Source: Verrucomicrobiota bacterium
GTDB taxonomy: Bacteria; Verrucomicrobiota; Kiritimatiellia; CAIQIC01; JAGNIJ01
NCBI GenBank assembly: GCA_018823105.1
Contig: JAHJJH010000021.1
Coordinates: 1 to 33,920 of the forward strand
DNA: 33,920 bases
Direction of reading: 5' to 3'
Shown here in pieces: positions 1 to 14,897 of this stretch. Within the stretch, counting starts at the first letter, position 1. The number at the start of each line of letters is the position of its first letter. The notes below the pieces were generated by a model. That model had not been told where the DNA came from. It did no database searches and saw only the letters and a program-made list of their open reading frames with translations. The translations under genes and the position numbers were made by a program.

Positions 1-109
1 CGTTGTCGTTCGTGTTTATTACCGTCGTCGTCAGGCCCTCACACACCTCCGGGGACAGCGCGAGCATGGGGATGACAAGAACCAGCGGCAGATACACGCG
101 ATATCTCAT
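1..109 (-). CDS. N-terminus of a secreted protein, cut by window edge
   Basis: A minus-strand frame opens at an ATG (complement of 107-109) and runs without a stop to the window edge, giving 36 residues. The start MRYRVYLPLVLVIPMLALSP has a basic residue followed by a hydrophobic core, which looks like a Sec signal peptide. The mature part begins with a Thr-rich stretch and then VINTNDN. That sequence resembles the opening of the 'NTNDxGxGSLRxAI' motif common at the start of secreted beta-helix or CSLREA-type surface proteins, but the motif is cut before it can be confirmed. A G-rich run lies just upstream of the ATG in place of a classical ribosome binding site. The gene is transcribed away from the ribosomal cluster. 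The function is otherwise unknown. Confidence 0.5.
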   Translation of the reverse strand, partial: MRYRVYLPLVLVIPMLALSPEVCEGLTTTVINTNDN

Positions 110-436
110 GATAAGCCCCCCCCCCATTGCGGCCCCCAAAGCAACTACTGCACAACACAGTTAATGGGGCCACTCCATTCGTCCGCTCCGAACAGCGTAC
201 TAAGCAGAAGTGTTGAATAGCGTGCCAACAGATGCGGGATGGCCCCCTGTTCCACGCGCCGACCGTTCCTCCAAACCGTGCTGTGGCCAAGAATAGTTTG
301 GGCCAACCGAGCGGGGCTGACAAGGGAAAACAGAGCGGCCTGTCGAAGCTGCATGCCTACGCCCGCACGATGTCGCTGGATTCCGGGCCGGATACGGACT
401 GCGGCGGCATCCCCGACGCTTGTCCATTGCTTGTAG

Positions 437-457
437 GGCCTTCGCTCGTCGAAGGCC
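437..457. repeat. Perfect 8-bp hairpin preceded by GTAGG
   Basis: The stems GGCCTTCG (437-444) and CGAAGGCC (450-457) are exact complements around a CTCGT loop. The element is preceded by TTGTAGG, similar to the GGTAGGG that opens the palindromic element at 32847. No T-run follows, so it is not a good intrinsic terminator. It may be a member of an interspersed palindrome family. Confidence 0.55.
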
Positions 458-466
458 GACAAGACG

Positions 467-485
467 GCCGCCGATAAACGGCGGC
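467..485. repeat. Perfect 7-bp hairpin
   Basis: GCCGCCG (467-473) pairs exactly with CGGCGGC (479-485) around the loop ATAAA. It starts ten bases after the hairpin at 437-457. It is not followed by a T-run. Confidence 0.5.
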
Positions 486-513
486 TCTACGGCTGACGCA
501 GCGGCACTGTCTT

Positions 514-533
514 GCGCGGCGGGGTCGCCGCGC
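514..533. repeat. Perfect 8-bp hairpin
   Basis: GCGCGGCG (514-521) pairs exactly with CGCCGCGC (526-533) around a GGGT loop. It is the third strong stem-loop in about 100 bp, and lies about 90 bp upstream of the small basic protein gene. Confidence 0.5.
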
Positions 534-625
534 CTCCACCTTCGTTCTGAATAACGCTTGCGCCCCGGCCCATCGCCGGATAAGCTGCCGCGGCTTTTTC
601 AAGATAAAGAAAGAGGAGAGCACCC

Positions 626-817
626 ATGGGCCAGACCAAGAGCCTTCGCGATAAGAACCTGAACCGTCCGAAGAAAAAACCCGCCGCCCGCCGCCGCCGG
701 GAGAAGGTCCAACGCAAGCGCCTGATCGCGCTGGGCCTGCCCGAGGATCGGGTCAACAAGCTGGATCCGTCGGCCGTGCGGAAGTTGCTGGTGCGACCGG
801 CCAGGATAAAGACCTGA
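626..817 (+). CDS. Small, very basic protein (63 aa), PVC-type
   Basis: This encodes 63 residues beginning MGQTKSLRDKNLNRP. The protein is dominated by Lys and Arg (KKKPAARRRREKVQRKR) and its last third is less charged. AGAGGAGAG lies seven bases before the ATG, a strong ribosome binding site. The opening M-x-x-x-x-S-L-R and the basic helix recall the family of small basic proteins restricted to the Chlamydiae/Verrucomicrobia group (TIGR04137). The match is from memory and loose, so membership is not certain. Size and charge suggest an RNA- or ribosome-associated protein. Its position just ahead of tRNA-Thr and tuf fits this, but there is a 333-base gap with its own promoter, so it is probably a separate transcript. 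Confidence 0.8.
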   Translation: MGQTKSLRDKNLNRPKKKPAARRRREKVQRKRLIALGLPEDRVNKLDPSAVRKLLVRPARIKT

Positions 818-1150
818 CCAGCCAACGGGCCCATTTTACGGGGGAAAACGTTCAGCGTTGATTCCAGGTTGGTGATTTCAAGTTTTTTGGCAAAAAAGCT
901 GTTGACGCAGTTTGTTTTTGGGGTATTCTGGCTTGTGAAAAATAGATTCCGGGAAGTGCCGGGGTCTTAAAAATTGAAGAGACGGACACTTCCATCTTTC
1001 TGGAAGAGAAGGGAAAGTGGAAGAGGGGAGTGTTGTAGTCTGTTTTTATTTATTGTCGGGAAGTCACTTGATCCGGCACTTTTTTATGGATTTGTTGTCG
1101 GGCGTCAGGTCTAGAAAAGGCGGGACATGGGATAGAAGGCCCGTCGGCGC
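818..1150. other. Upstream control region of the tRNA-tuf transcript
   Basis: No gene is seen in these 333 bases, which are more AT-rich than the surroundings. They contain a good sigma70-like promoter at 902-929, an A/T hairpin-like sequence TTTTTTGGCAAAAAA near 884, and two copies of TTGTCGGG around 1055 and 1094. The stretch from the predicted transcription start to the tRNA would be a leader of about 215 nt. Confidence 0.55.
902..929 (+). promoter_or_regulatory. Sigma70-like promoter for tRNA-Thr/tuf
   Basis: TTGACG at 902-907 is followed after 16 bases by TATTCT at 924-929, close to the TTGACA-17-TATAAT consensus. The sequence just after the -10 (GGCTTG) is GC-leaning, as in many stringently controlled translation promoters. 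It is the best promoter I can find upstream of the super-cluster. Confidence 0.55.
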
Positions 1151-1226
1151 GCCCATGTAGCTCAGTTGGTAGAGCACGTCCTTGGTAAGGACGAGGTCAG
1201 CGGTTCGATCCCGCTCGTGGGCTCCA
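1151..1226 (+). tRNA. tRNA-Thr (GGT anticodon)
   Basis: The 76-nt cloverleaf has acceptor arms GCCCATG and CGTGGGC, a D-arm with GCTCAGTTGGTAGAGC, the anticodon loop TTGGTAA, and a T-arm with GGTTCGATCCC. The 3' CCA is encoded. Anticodon GGT reads ACC and ACT threonine codons. A tRNA-Thr directly upstream of tuf is a widespread bacterial arrangement, also seen in the E. coli thrT-tufB cluster. Confidence 0.97.
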
Positions 1227-1386
1227 TTCGACGCGTCCCGCAGTGCGGGTTTGCTCATGGCAGACCATCGCGCCGAATGAAGTGAGAAGCGGGGGGAAAA
1301 ATATTTTGCAAATGCGGGAAACCGTGCGGAAGAAGCAGAAGACGAAATAAGGAACGGGAAAGAAGCCATACAGGCAGGAGGAAACC
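1227..1386 (+). promoter_or_regulatory. Leader between tRNA-Thr and tuf
   Basis: These 160 bases are non-coding. They hold a small hairpin (CCCGC-AGT-GCGGG) shortly after the tRNA end, an AT-rich patch, and end in CAGGAGGAAACC, a near-perfect Shine-Dalgarno for tuf. The hairpin could mark the tRNA 3' processing site. I see no strong internal promoter. Confidence 0.4.
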
Positions 1387-2595
1387 ATGGCCAAGGAAAA
1401 ATTCGAACGAACAAAACCACACGTGAACGTGGGCACGATCGGTCACGTGGACCACGGCAAGACCACGTTGACCGCCGCCATTACGAAGGCGCAGGAGGCC
1501 AAGGGGCTGGGCAAGTTCGTCTCTTACGACGAGATCGCCAAGGCCTCGGAGTCGCAGGGGCGACGCGATGCGACCAAGATCCTGACGATCGCCACGTCGC
1601 ACGTGGAGTACCAGAGCGACAAGCGCCATTACGCGCATGTGGACTGCCCGGGCCACGCCGACTACATCAAGAACATGATCACCGGCGCGGCGCAGATGGA
1701 CGGCGCGATCCTCGTGGTGAGCGCTTCCGACGGGCCGATGCCGCAGACCCGCGAACACATCCTGCTCGCGCGCCAGGTGGGCGTGCCGGCGATCGTGGTC
1801 TTCCTGAACAAGGTGGACACGGTGGATGATCCGGAGTTGATCGAGCTGGTCGAGATGGAAATCCGCGACCTGCTGAACAAGTACGAGTTCCCCGGCGATA
1901 CGACGCCGATCATCCGCGGCTGCGCGCTGGCGGCCATGAAAGCCGAGAAGGCGGACGCCCCGGAGGCCAAGTGCATCCAGGAGTTGATGGACGCCATTGA
2001 TTCGTTTATCCCGGAGCCGGTCCGCCTGATTGACCAGCCGTTCCTGATGCCGATTGAGGACGTGTTCTCGATCGAAGGGCGCGGCACGGTGGTGACGGGG
2101 CGCGTGGAGCGCGGCGTCGTCAAGGTGGGCGAGGACATCGAGGTCGTCGGCCTTCGGCCCACGGCGAAGACCGTCGTGACCGGAGTCGAGATGTTCCGCA
2201 AGCTGCTCGACCAGGGGCAGGCGGGCGACAACATCGGCTGTCTGCTGCGCGGCTTCAAGAAAGAGGACGTTGAGCGCGGCCAGGTGCTGGCCAAGCCCGG
2301 GTCGATTACGCCGCACACGAAGTTCAAGGCGGAAGTGTACGTCCTGAGCAAGGAAGAGGGCGGGCGGCATACGCCGTTCTTCAAGGGATATCGGCCGCAG
2401 TTCTACTTCCGGACGACCGACGTCACCGGCGACATCACGTTGCCGGCGGGCGTGGACATGGTCATGCCGGGCGACAACATCAGCATGGACGTGGCCCTGA
2501 TCACGCCCATCGCGATGGAGAAGACCATGCGGTTCGCCATCCGCGAGGGTGGCCGGACGGTGGGTGCGGGCCGCGTGACGGAAATCATCGAGTAA
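1387..2595 (+). CDS. tuf: Translation elongation factor Tu
   Basis: EF-Tu delivers aminoacyl-tRNA to the ribosomal A site as a GTP complex. The 402-residue length is slightly above the usual 393-396. The GTPase motifs are clear: GHVDHGKT at 19-26, DCPGH at 86-90 and NKVD at 141-144, followed by domains 2 and 3 ([38 protein letters not shown] in pieces). Switch I is unusual: where most EF-Tu have ARGITI, this protein has TKILTI (63-68) preceded by about five extra residues ([10 protein letters not shown]). The magnesium-coordinating Thr appears kept as Thr67, but the Arg-Gly before it is lost. The start has an excellent GGAGG site. It follows tRNA-Thr and precedes rpmG. There is no second tuf after fusA in this window. 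Confidence 0.98.
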   Translation: MAKEKFERTKPHVNVGTIGHVDHGKTTLTAAITKAQEAKGLGKFVSYDEIAKASESQGRRDATKILTIATSHVEYQSDKRHYAHVDCPGHADYIKNMITGAAQMDGAILVVSASDGPMPQTREHILLARQVGVPAIVVFLNKVDTVDDPELIELVEMEIRDLLNKYEFPGDTTPIIRGCALAAMKAEKADAPEAKCIQELMDAIDSFIPEPVRLIDQPFLMPIEDVFSIEGRGTVVTGRVERGVVKVGEDIEVVGLRPTAKTVVTGVEMFRKLLDQGQAGDNIGCLLRGFKKEDVERGQVLAKPGSITPHTKFKAEVYVLSKEEGGRHTPFFKGYRPQFYFRTTDVTGDITLPAGVDMVMPGDNISMDVALITPIAMEKTMRFAIREGGRTVGAGRVTEIIE

Positions 2596-2671
2596 GCCAG
2601 GCAGAACACGCCGGAGGTCGGGCGGGCGGCGATGAGCAGCCCGACCGATCATCCCGCGGACGGAGCCCAGC

Positions 2672-2824
2672 ATGCCCAGGGAAATTATTACGCTCGCGTG
2701 CACCGAGTGCAAGCGGCGCAACTATACGACGACGCGCAACAAGCGGAAGACCACCGAGCGGTTGGAGTTGAAGAAGTATTGCCGCTTCGAGCGGAAGCAT
2801 ACGGCGCACAAGGAAATCAAGTAA
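2672..2824 (+). CDS. rpmG: 50S ribosomal protein L33
   Basis: This 50-residue gene is absent from the ORF track. It begins [20 protein letters not shown] and ends HKEIK, as expected for L33, a component of the 50S subunit near the E site. Zinc-type L33 has two CxxC pairs. Here the first pair is intact (CTEC, residues 10-13), but in the second only the first cysteine remains (CRFE instead of CxxC). Zinc binding is therefore doubtful and the protein looks intermediate between the C+ and C- forms. A GGAG lies upstream of the ATG. The position between tuf and tRNA-Trp/secE is the standard one. Confidence 0.93.
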   Translation: MPREIITLACTECKRRNYTTTRNKRKTTERLELKKYCRFERKHTAHKEIK

Positions 2825-2841
2825 CGAAGGTCCGAACCGGC

Positions 2842-2917
2842 AGGCCAGTAGCTCAATTGGCAGAGCACCGGTCTCCAAAACCGGTTGTTGAGGGTTCAAG
2901 TCCCTCCTGGCCTGCCA
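2842..2917 (+). tRNA. tRNA-Trp (CCA anticodon)
   Basis: The 76-nt cloverleaf has acceptor arms AGGCCAG and CTGGCCT, D-arm GCTCAATTGGCAGAGC, anticodon loop CTCCAAA with anticodon CCA, T-arm GGGTTCAAGTCCC, and an encoded CCA end. A tRNA-Trp between rpmG and secE is common in bacteria. It sits within the protein-coding transcript, so processing would separate rpmG and secE messages. Confidence 0.97.
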
Positions 2918-2939
2918 TGATATCCGACGGGGGAACCGC

Positions 2940-3143
2940 GTGAGCAAAGTGCAGCAGAGCCTGGCGCAGGTGCGGACGTTCATCGAGGAAGTCCGCATGG
3001 AGATGAAGAAGTGCTCGTGGCCGTCCCGTTCCGAGCTGGCGGACTCGACGATGGTGGTCATCGTGTCGGTGGTGATGATAGCGATTTTCGTGGGCCTCAG
3101 CGACCTGGTGTTGACGGGCCTCCTGCGGACGGTGATCCGGTAG
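2940..3143 (+). CDS. secE: Preprotein translocase subunit SecE
   Basis: SecE is the small membrane subunit that clamps SecY in the Sec translocon. This is the short single-span form, 67 residues. It has an amphipathic N-terminal helix containing the family motif EVRMEMKKCSWPSRSE, then one transmembrane segment (about 40-62, MVVIVSVVMIAIFVGLSDLV). The start is GTG, preceded by GACGGGGGAA, which can act as the ribosome binding site. nusG follows after 35 bases, the usual secE-nusG pairing. Confidence 0.95.
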   Translation: MSKVQQSLAQVRTFIEEVRMEMKKCSWPSRSELADSTMVVIVSVVMIAIFVGLSDLVLTGLLRTVIR

Positions 3144-3178
3144 GGCGCACGCCGAGGAGCAAGGGACAGGTGGCGGTC

Positions 3179-3727
3179 ATGGAAAAACAATGGTTCGTAT
3201 TACATACGCTCTCCGGGCAGGAAGCCAAGGTCAAGGAGAACATCGAACGAAGAATGCTGCAGGAGGAAATGCAGGACTACATCGGGGAGGTCCTGATCCC
3301 CACGGAGAAGGTTTCCGAGGTCAAGCAGGGCCGGAAGACCACCACGACGCGCAAGTTTTTTCCGGGCTACGTCCTGGTGCACATGCGGCTCTACGACGAA
3401 GAGAAGCGGCTCGTGGACAAGACCTGGTACTTCACCCAGCAGACGCCGGGGCTGATCGGGTTCATCGGGGGCGACCGGCCGGTGCCCCTGCGGCCGCAGG
3501 AAGTCGAGATCATTCTACACCAGATCGAGGAGAAGAAGGAAAAGATCAAGCCCAAGGTCGTGTTCGAGCCGGGCGAGACCGTCAAGATCAACGACGGGCC
3601 GTTCTTGAATTTCAGCGGAGTGATCGAAGAAGTGGATCCCGACCGCGGCAAACTGAAGGTATCGGTGGCCATCTTCGGCCGGACCGCGCCCGTGGAATTG
3701 GAATATTGGCAGGTGGAAAGGGCCTGA
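3179..3727 (+). CDS. nusG: Transcription termination/antitermination factor NusG
   Basis: NusG binds RNA polymerase and links it to Rho or to the leading ribosome. The ATG at 3179 gives 182 residues starting MEKQWFVLHTLSGQEAKVKE, the canonical NusG start. The longer frame in the ORF track runs back into secE and is not real. The NGN domain spans about 1-115, with the conserved FFPGYVLVHM. A KOW domain fills the C-terminus (FEPGETVKINDGPF onward). It lies between secE and rplK as in most bacteria. Confidence 0.96.
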   Translation: MEKQWFVLHTLSGQEAKVKENIERRMLQEEMQDYIGEVLIPTEKVSEVKQGRKTTTTRKFFPGYVLVHMRLYDEEKRLVDKTWYFTQQTPGLIGFIGGDRPVPLRPQEVEIILHQIEEKKEKIKPKVVFEPGETVKINDGPFLNFSGVIEEVDPDRGKLKVSVAIFGRTAPVELEYWQVERA

Positions 3728-3756
3728 GCAGAGGGATCGGGAATGAAGCCCGGGGC

Positions 3757-3791
3757 CTGAAACCTGAACACCGAAAACTGAACACTGAAAC
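3757..3791 (+). repeat. Degenerate CTGAAAC heptamer array
   Basis: Five imperfect units follow one another: CTGAAAC, CTGAACAC, CGAAAA, CTGAACA, CTGAAAC. The array lies in the nusG-rplK spacer and ends 12 bases before the rplK start. Its composition is unlike the GC-rich surroundings. Confidence 0.6.
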
Positions 3792-3803
3792 CCGAGTGTA
3801 GCC

Positions 3804-4226
3804 ATGGCAAAGAGAGTCACAGGCATCATCAAGCTGCAGATCCCGGCGGGCCAGGCCAACCCGGCGCCGCCGGTGGGGCCGGCGCTCGGTCAGCAGGGCG
3901 TCAACATCATGGAGTTCTGCAAGGCCTTCAACGCGGCCACGCAGAGCCAGGCCGGCCTGATCATCCCGGTGGTCATCACCGTCTATCACGACAAATCGTT
4001 CACGTTCATCACGAAGAGCCCACCGGCCGCGACGCTGCTCAAGCGGGCGGCGGGCATCGCCACCGGCTCCGGACAGCCGAACCGGATCAAGGTGGGCAAG
4101 GTGACCCGCCAGCACGTCCTCGAGATCGCCAAGACCAAGCAGAAGGATTTGAACGCGCGCGACCTGAACCGGGCGGTGAAGATCATCGAAGGCACGGCGC
4201 GCAGCATGGGGATCGAGGTGGAATGA
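3804..4226 (+). CDS. rplK: 50S ribosomal protein L11
   Basis: L11 forms the GTPase-associated centre with 23S rRNA and is the thiostrepton-binding partner. The 140-residue length is normal. The proline-rich N-terminal signature ([20 protein letters not shown]) is present, and the C-terminal RNA-binding domain ends [11 protein letters not shown]. No clear Shine-Dalgarno precedes the ATG: the upstream sequence is the CTGAAAC array followed by CCGAGTGTAGCC. It overlaps rplA by four bases (ATGA), suggesting translational coupling. Confidence 0.97.
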   Translation: MAKRVTGIIKLQIPAGQANPAPPVGPALGQQGVNIMEFCKAFNAATQSQAGLIIPVVITVYHDKSFTFITKSPPAATLLKRAAGIATGSGQPNRIKVGKVTRQHVLEIAKTKQKDLNARDLNRAVKIIEGTARSMGIEVE

Positions 4227-4924
4227 CCATGGCCTATCACGGGAAAAAATATCGTCAGGTTCGGGAAAAACTGGATCCGTCGGCGACCTGGGAACTCGAA
4301 AAGGCCCTGGAGTTCCTGAAGGCCAGCGCCGCGGCCAAGTTCGACGAGACCGCGGAGCTGGCGGTTCGCCTGGGGGTGGATCCCACGAAGTCGGAGCAGA
4401 TGGTGCGCGGCACGGTGGTGCTGCCGCACGGCACGGGCAAGAAGGTGCGCGTGCTGGTCTTCGCCAAGGGCCCGCCCGCCGAGGCGGCCAAGGAAGCCGG
4501 CGCGGACTACGTCGGGTTCGAGGAGCTCGTGGCCAAGGTAACGGGAGGCTGGATGGATTTTGACGTGGCGGTGGCCACGCCCGAGGCGATGAAGGAAGTG
4601 CGGAAACTCGGCAAGGTACTCGGCCCGCGCGGCCTGATGCCGAATCCGAAGACCGGAACGGTTACGGACGACACGGCCACGGCCGTCCAGCAATGCAAGG
4701 CCGGGCGCGTGGAGTTCCGCATGGACCGGAACGGCAATGTCCTGGTGCCCTTCGGAAAGCTGTCCTTCAGCCTGGAAGCGCTGGCGGCGAACTGCCGGGC
4801 CATCCTGGCCGCGATCGGCGCGGCGCGTCCCTCCACGGCCAAGGGCGTGTTCATCAAGCGCTGTACCGTCAGTTCGACGATGGGGCCGGGGCTGCGGTTG
4901 GATTTCAAGGAAGCCGCGGCCTGA
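4223..4924 (+). CDS. rplA: 50S ribosomal protein L1
   Basis: L1 forms the mobile stalk at the ribosomal E site and in many bacteria represses its own rplKA mRNA. The frame encodes 233 residues from the ATG overlapping the rplK stop, or 231 from a second ATG at 4229 ([17 protein letters not shown]). Both starts can use GAGGTGG upstream, and the second fits homologues slightly better. Family features include the conserved [12 protein letters not shown] and [15 protein letters not shown] blocks. rplJ follows after 26 bases. Confidence 0.97.
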   Translation: MTMAYHGKKYRQVREKLDPSATWELEKALEFLKASAAAKFDETAELAVRLGVDPTKSEQMVRGTVVLPHGTGKKVRVLVFAKGPPAEAAKEAGADYVGFEELVAKVTGGWMDFDVAVATPEAMKEVRKLGKVLGPRGLMPNPKTGTVTDDTATAVQQCKAGRVEFRMDRNGNVLVPFGKLSFSLEALAANCRAILAAIGAARPSTAKGVFIKRCTVSSTMGPGLRLDFKEAAA

Positions 4925-4950
4925 CAGCGGCCGCGCGAAGGAGCCTTACC

Positions 4951-5469
4951 ATGAGACCGGAAAAGGTAGTGATCGTGGAGGAGCTGCGGAGCAAACTTCG
5001 GGATGCCCTGTACGTGATCCTCGCCGATTATCGGGGCATGAGCGTGGCCCGAACCGAGAATTTGCGGCGCCAGTTACGCGGCGTGGGGGCGGAGGCCCAG
5101 GTGGTGCCCAACCGCCTGTTCAAGCGCGCGGGCCAGGACCTGGTCCCTCCGGGGTTCGAAGAGGGACTGAAGGGGCCCTCGTTGATGGTCTATGGCAAGG
5201 GGGACCTGTCCCAGGCCGCGAAGGTGCTGCGGACCTTCATCAAGGAAAACGAGATGCCGGCGATCAAGCTGGGCGCGATGCAGGGCGCGTTGCTGTCGAA
5301 GAGCGACGTGGACGCGATGGCCCTCCTGCCGTCCCGCGAGGTGCTGCTGGCCCAGCTCGTCGGACTCCTGGCCGCGCCGATGGTGCAGCTGGTCGGCGTA
5401 TTGCAGGCCAAGACGGCAAGCATTTTGTATGTGCTGAGGGCCATACAGGAACAGAAGGAAAAGGCGTAA
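4951..5469 (+). CDS. rplJ: 50S ribosomal protein L10
   Basis: L10 anchors L7/L12 dimers to the ribosomal stalk. The ATG at 4951, with GAAGGAG upstream, gives 172 residues beginning [20 protein letters not shown]. The longer frame in the track is an upstream extension through rplA. The globular domain contains the [10 protein letters not shown] block and the C-terminal helix that binds L7/L12 is present. The gap to rplA is only 26 bases, so there is no room for a long structured L10 leader like that in E. coli. Confidence 0.96.
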   Translation: MRPEKVVIVEELRSKLRDALYVILADYRGMSVARTENLRRQLRGVGAEAQVVPNRLFKRAGQDLVPPGFEEGLKGPSLMVYGKGDLSQAAKVLRTFIKENEMPAIKLGAMQGALLSKSDVDAMALLPSREVLLAQLVGLLAAPMVQLVGVLQAKTASILYVLRAIQEQKEKA

Positions 5470-5495
5470 ACCCAACGGATGTGAGGAGAACGAAC

Positions 5496-5930
5496 ATGGC
5501 TGAGCAGGTACAGGAAGCGGTGGCGGAGCAAACGAAGGAGAAGGGCGTGAAACTGGAAGGCAAAGCGGAAGAATTTGCGAAGTGGATCGAGGGCATTTCC
5601 GTCCTCGAACTTTCCCATCTGGTCAAGGGGCTGGAAGAGCGTCTGGGCGTGTCGGCGGCGGCTCCCATGGTCATGGCGGGCCCGGCGGCCGGAGCGGCGG
5701 CGGCCCCGGCCGAGGAGAAGACGGAGTTCACGGTGGTACTGGCCGCGGTGGGCGCCCAGAAGATCCAGGTGATCAAGGAAGTCCGGGCGGTCACCTCCCT
5801 CGGACTCAAGGAAGCCAAGGATCTCGTGGAAGGCGCGCCCAAGCCGGTGAAGGAAGGCGTCTCGAAGGAAGAGGCCGATAAGATCAAGGCCCAGTTGGAA
5901 GCGGCGGGTGCGAAAGTGGAAATCAAGTAA
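5496..5930 (+). CDS. rplL: 50S ribosomal protein L7/L12
   Basis: L7/L12 is the multi-copy stalk protein that recruits translational GTPases. The ATG at 5496, after GTGAGGAG, gives 144 residues, longer than the usual 120-130. The extra length is an N-terminal tail of roughly 20 residues ([18 protein letters not shown]) ahead of the dimerisation helix. An Ala/Gly/Pro hinge ([12 protein letters not shown]) and the C-terminal domain with [21 protein letters not shown] are typical. The track's 397-residue frame is an artefact extending back through rplJ. Confidence 0.96.
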   Translation: MAEQVQEAVAEQTKEKGVKLEGKAEEFAKWIEGISVLELSHLVKGLEERLGVSAAAPMVMAGPAAGAAAAPAEEKTEFTVVLAAVGAQKIQVIKEVRAVTSLGLKEAKDLVEGAPKPVKEGVSKEEADKIKAQLEAAGAKVEIK

Positions 5931-5954
5931 CGTCTGAAACGTCTTCCCCTTTAG

Positions 5955-5978
5955 GGGTCCGCCCGCGCGGGCGGACCC
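5955..5978 (+). terminator. rplL-rpoB intergenic hairpin (possible attenuator)
   Basis: GGGTCCGCCC (5955-5964) and GGGCGGACCC (5969-5978) form a perfect 10-bp stem around GCGC. No T-run follows, so it is not a classical terminator. Its place between rplL and rpoB matches the site where many bacteria reduce transcription, or cleave RNA, before rpoBC. An overlapping CCCC-TTTA-GGGG mini-stem (5946-5957) shares its 5' side, so the two are mutually exclusive. Confidence 0.55.
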
Positions 5979-6006
5979 GGTGATGCACTGCGTCGGAAGG
6001 TGTGGC

Positions 6007-9753
<3,747 letters not shown>

Positions 9754-9784
9754 CCCTGCGCGCGCGGCGAGGCGAAGGAGTCCC

Positions 9785-13948
<4,164 letters not shown>

Positions 13949-13953
13949 TTCAG

Positions 13954-13982
13954 TTGCCACCGGCGCGCGGGTCTGCTATCGT
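13954..13982 (+). promoter_or_regulatory. Candidate promoter before rpsL
   Basis: TTGCCA at 13954-13959 is separated by exactly 17 bases from TATCGT at 13977-13982, in the 74-base rpoC-rpsL gap. This is one of the larger gaps in the cluster and a plausible entry point for transcription of str-S10-spc-alpha. The match is moderate and could be chance. Confidence 0.35.
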
Positions 13983-14022
13983 GCCGCGCTCGTGCCAACG
14001 GAAAAATTAAGGAAATAGACGT

Positions 14023-14397
14023 ATGCCGACGATCAACCAACTGGTGAGAAAAGGGCGAAAACCCACGCGCTTCAAGAGCAAGTCGCCGGCCCTGCGGGAA
14101 TGCCCGCAGCGGCGGGGGGTCTGCCTGCTGGTCAAGACCCAGACACCCAAGAAACCCAACTCCGCCCTGCGGAAGGTCGCCCGCGTGAGGCTGACCAACG
14201 GCGAGGAAATCACCGCGTACATCCCGGGCGTGGGACATAATTTGCAGGAGCACAGCATGGTTTTGGTGCGCGGCGGGCGCGTGAAGGACCTTCCGGGCGT
14301 TCGGTACCACATCATCCGGGGCACGCTGGATTGTCTCGGCGTGGACGCCCGGCGGCGCAGCCGCTCGAAGTACGGAGCCAAAACACCCAAACCGTAG
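14023..14397 (+). CDS. rpsL: 30S ribosomal protein S12
   Basis: S12 sits at the decoding centre and contributes to accuracy. Its 124 residues are the normal length. The two loops where streptomycin resistance arises are wild type: [12 protein letters not shown] around 47-58 and [14 protein letters not shown] around 87-100, both with the key lysines. TTAAGGAAATAGACGT before the ATG contains AAGGA as the ribosome binding site. It starts the str segment, directly downstream of rpoC. Confidence 0.98.
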   Translation: MPTINQLVRKGRKPTRFKSKSPALRECPQRRGVCLLVKTQTPKKPNSALRKVARVRLTNGEEITAYIPGVGHNLQEHSMVLVRGGRVKDLPGVRYHIIRGTLDCLGVDARRRSRSKYGAKTPKP

Positions 14398-14407
14398 GGG
14401 ATGAACC

Positions 14408-14878
14408 ATGGCCAGAAGGCACAGGGCACAAAAGCGGAAGATCATACCGGATCCCCGGTATCGCAGCCTGCTTGTGGCAACGGTGATCAACAGCCTGATG
14501 GAGCGCGGCAAGCGCTCCGTCGCGGAGCGGATCGTCTACGACGCGCTGGAACAGATCCGCGCGGCCGGAAACGAGGATCCGCTGCAAGTCTTCACGCAAG
14601 CGATAGACAACGTTAAGCCGAGGCTCGAGGTCAAGTCCCGCCGCGTCGGCGGCGCGACCTACCAGGTCCCAGTGGAAGTGGCCCCGGAACGGCAGATCAG
14701 CCTCGCCTTGCGCTGGATTATTGATTTTTCCAAGGGTCGCAAGGGCGTCCCGATGAACCGCGCACTGGCGATGGAAGTACTGGAAGCCTTCAAGAACCAG
14801 GGCAACGCGGTCAAGAAACGCGAAGACACGCACAAGATGGCGCAGGCGAACAAGGCCTTTGCCCATTATCGCTGGTAG
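14408..14878 (+). CDS. rpsG: 30S ribosomal protein S7
   Basis: S7 nucleates assembly of the 30S head and contacts tRNA at the E site. The 156 residues begin MARRHRAQKRKIIPDPRYRS and include the conserved NSLMERGKRSVAERIVYDAL and VKPRLEVKSRRVGGATYQVP segments. The start follows rpsL by ten bases with GTAGGGGATGAACC upstream. fusA follows closely. Confidence 0.97.
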   Translation: MARRHRAQKRKIIPDPRYRSLLVATVINSLMERGKRSVAERIVYDALEQIRAAGNEDPLQVFTQAIDNVKPRLEVKSRRVGGATYQVPVEVAPERQISLALRWIIDFSKGRKGVPMNRALAMEVLEAFKNQGNAVKKREDTHKMAQANKAFAHYRW

Positions 14879-14897
14879 AAAAGAATCGGCAGTCTTC

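Larger units (their letters stand above)
110..625. other. Gene-free, hairpin-rich intergenic region
   Basis: No convincing gene is present: the short ORFs on both strands have no recognisable products and overlap each other. The region holds three perfect hairpins between 437 and 533, listed separately, and ends in the ribosome binding site AGAGGAGAG of the downstream small basic protein gene. A promoter for that gene must lie here, but I see no clear -35/-10 pair. Confidence 0.6.

Noticed and set aside
145-462. 105-residue and overlapping ORFs in the 110-625 region on both strands
   Set aside because: Mutually overlapping, no ribosome binding sites, no recognisable motifs, and partly made of palindromic sequence.
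1255-2721. 488-residue minus-strand ORF opposite tuf
   Set aside because: Antisense shadow of tuf with no family similarity.
2632-2943. 103-residue plus-strand ORF covering rpmG and tRNA-Trp
   Set aside because: It reads through a tRNA gene and is out of frame with the clear L33 gene at 2672-2824.
4925-4950. L10 leader or riboregulator before rplJ
   Set aside because: The gap is only 26 bases, too short for the structured leader known in other bacteria.
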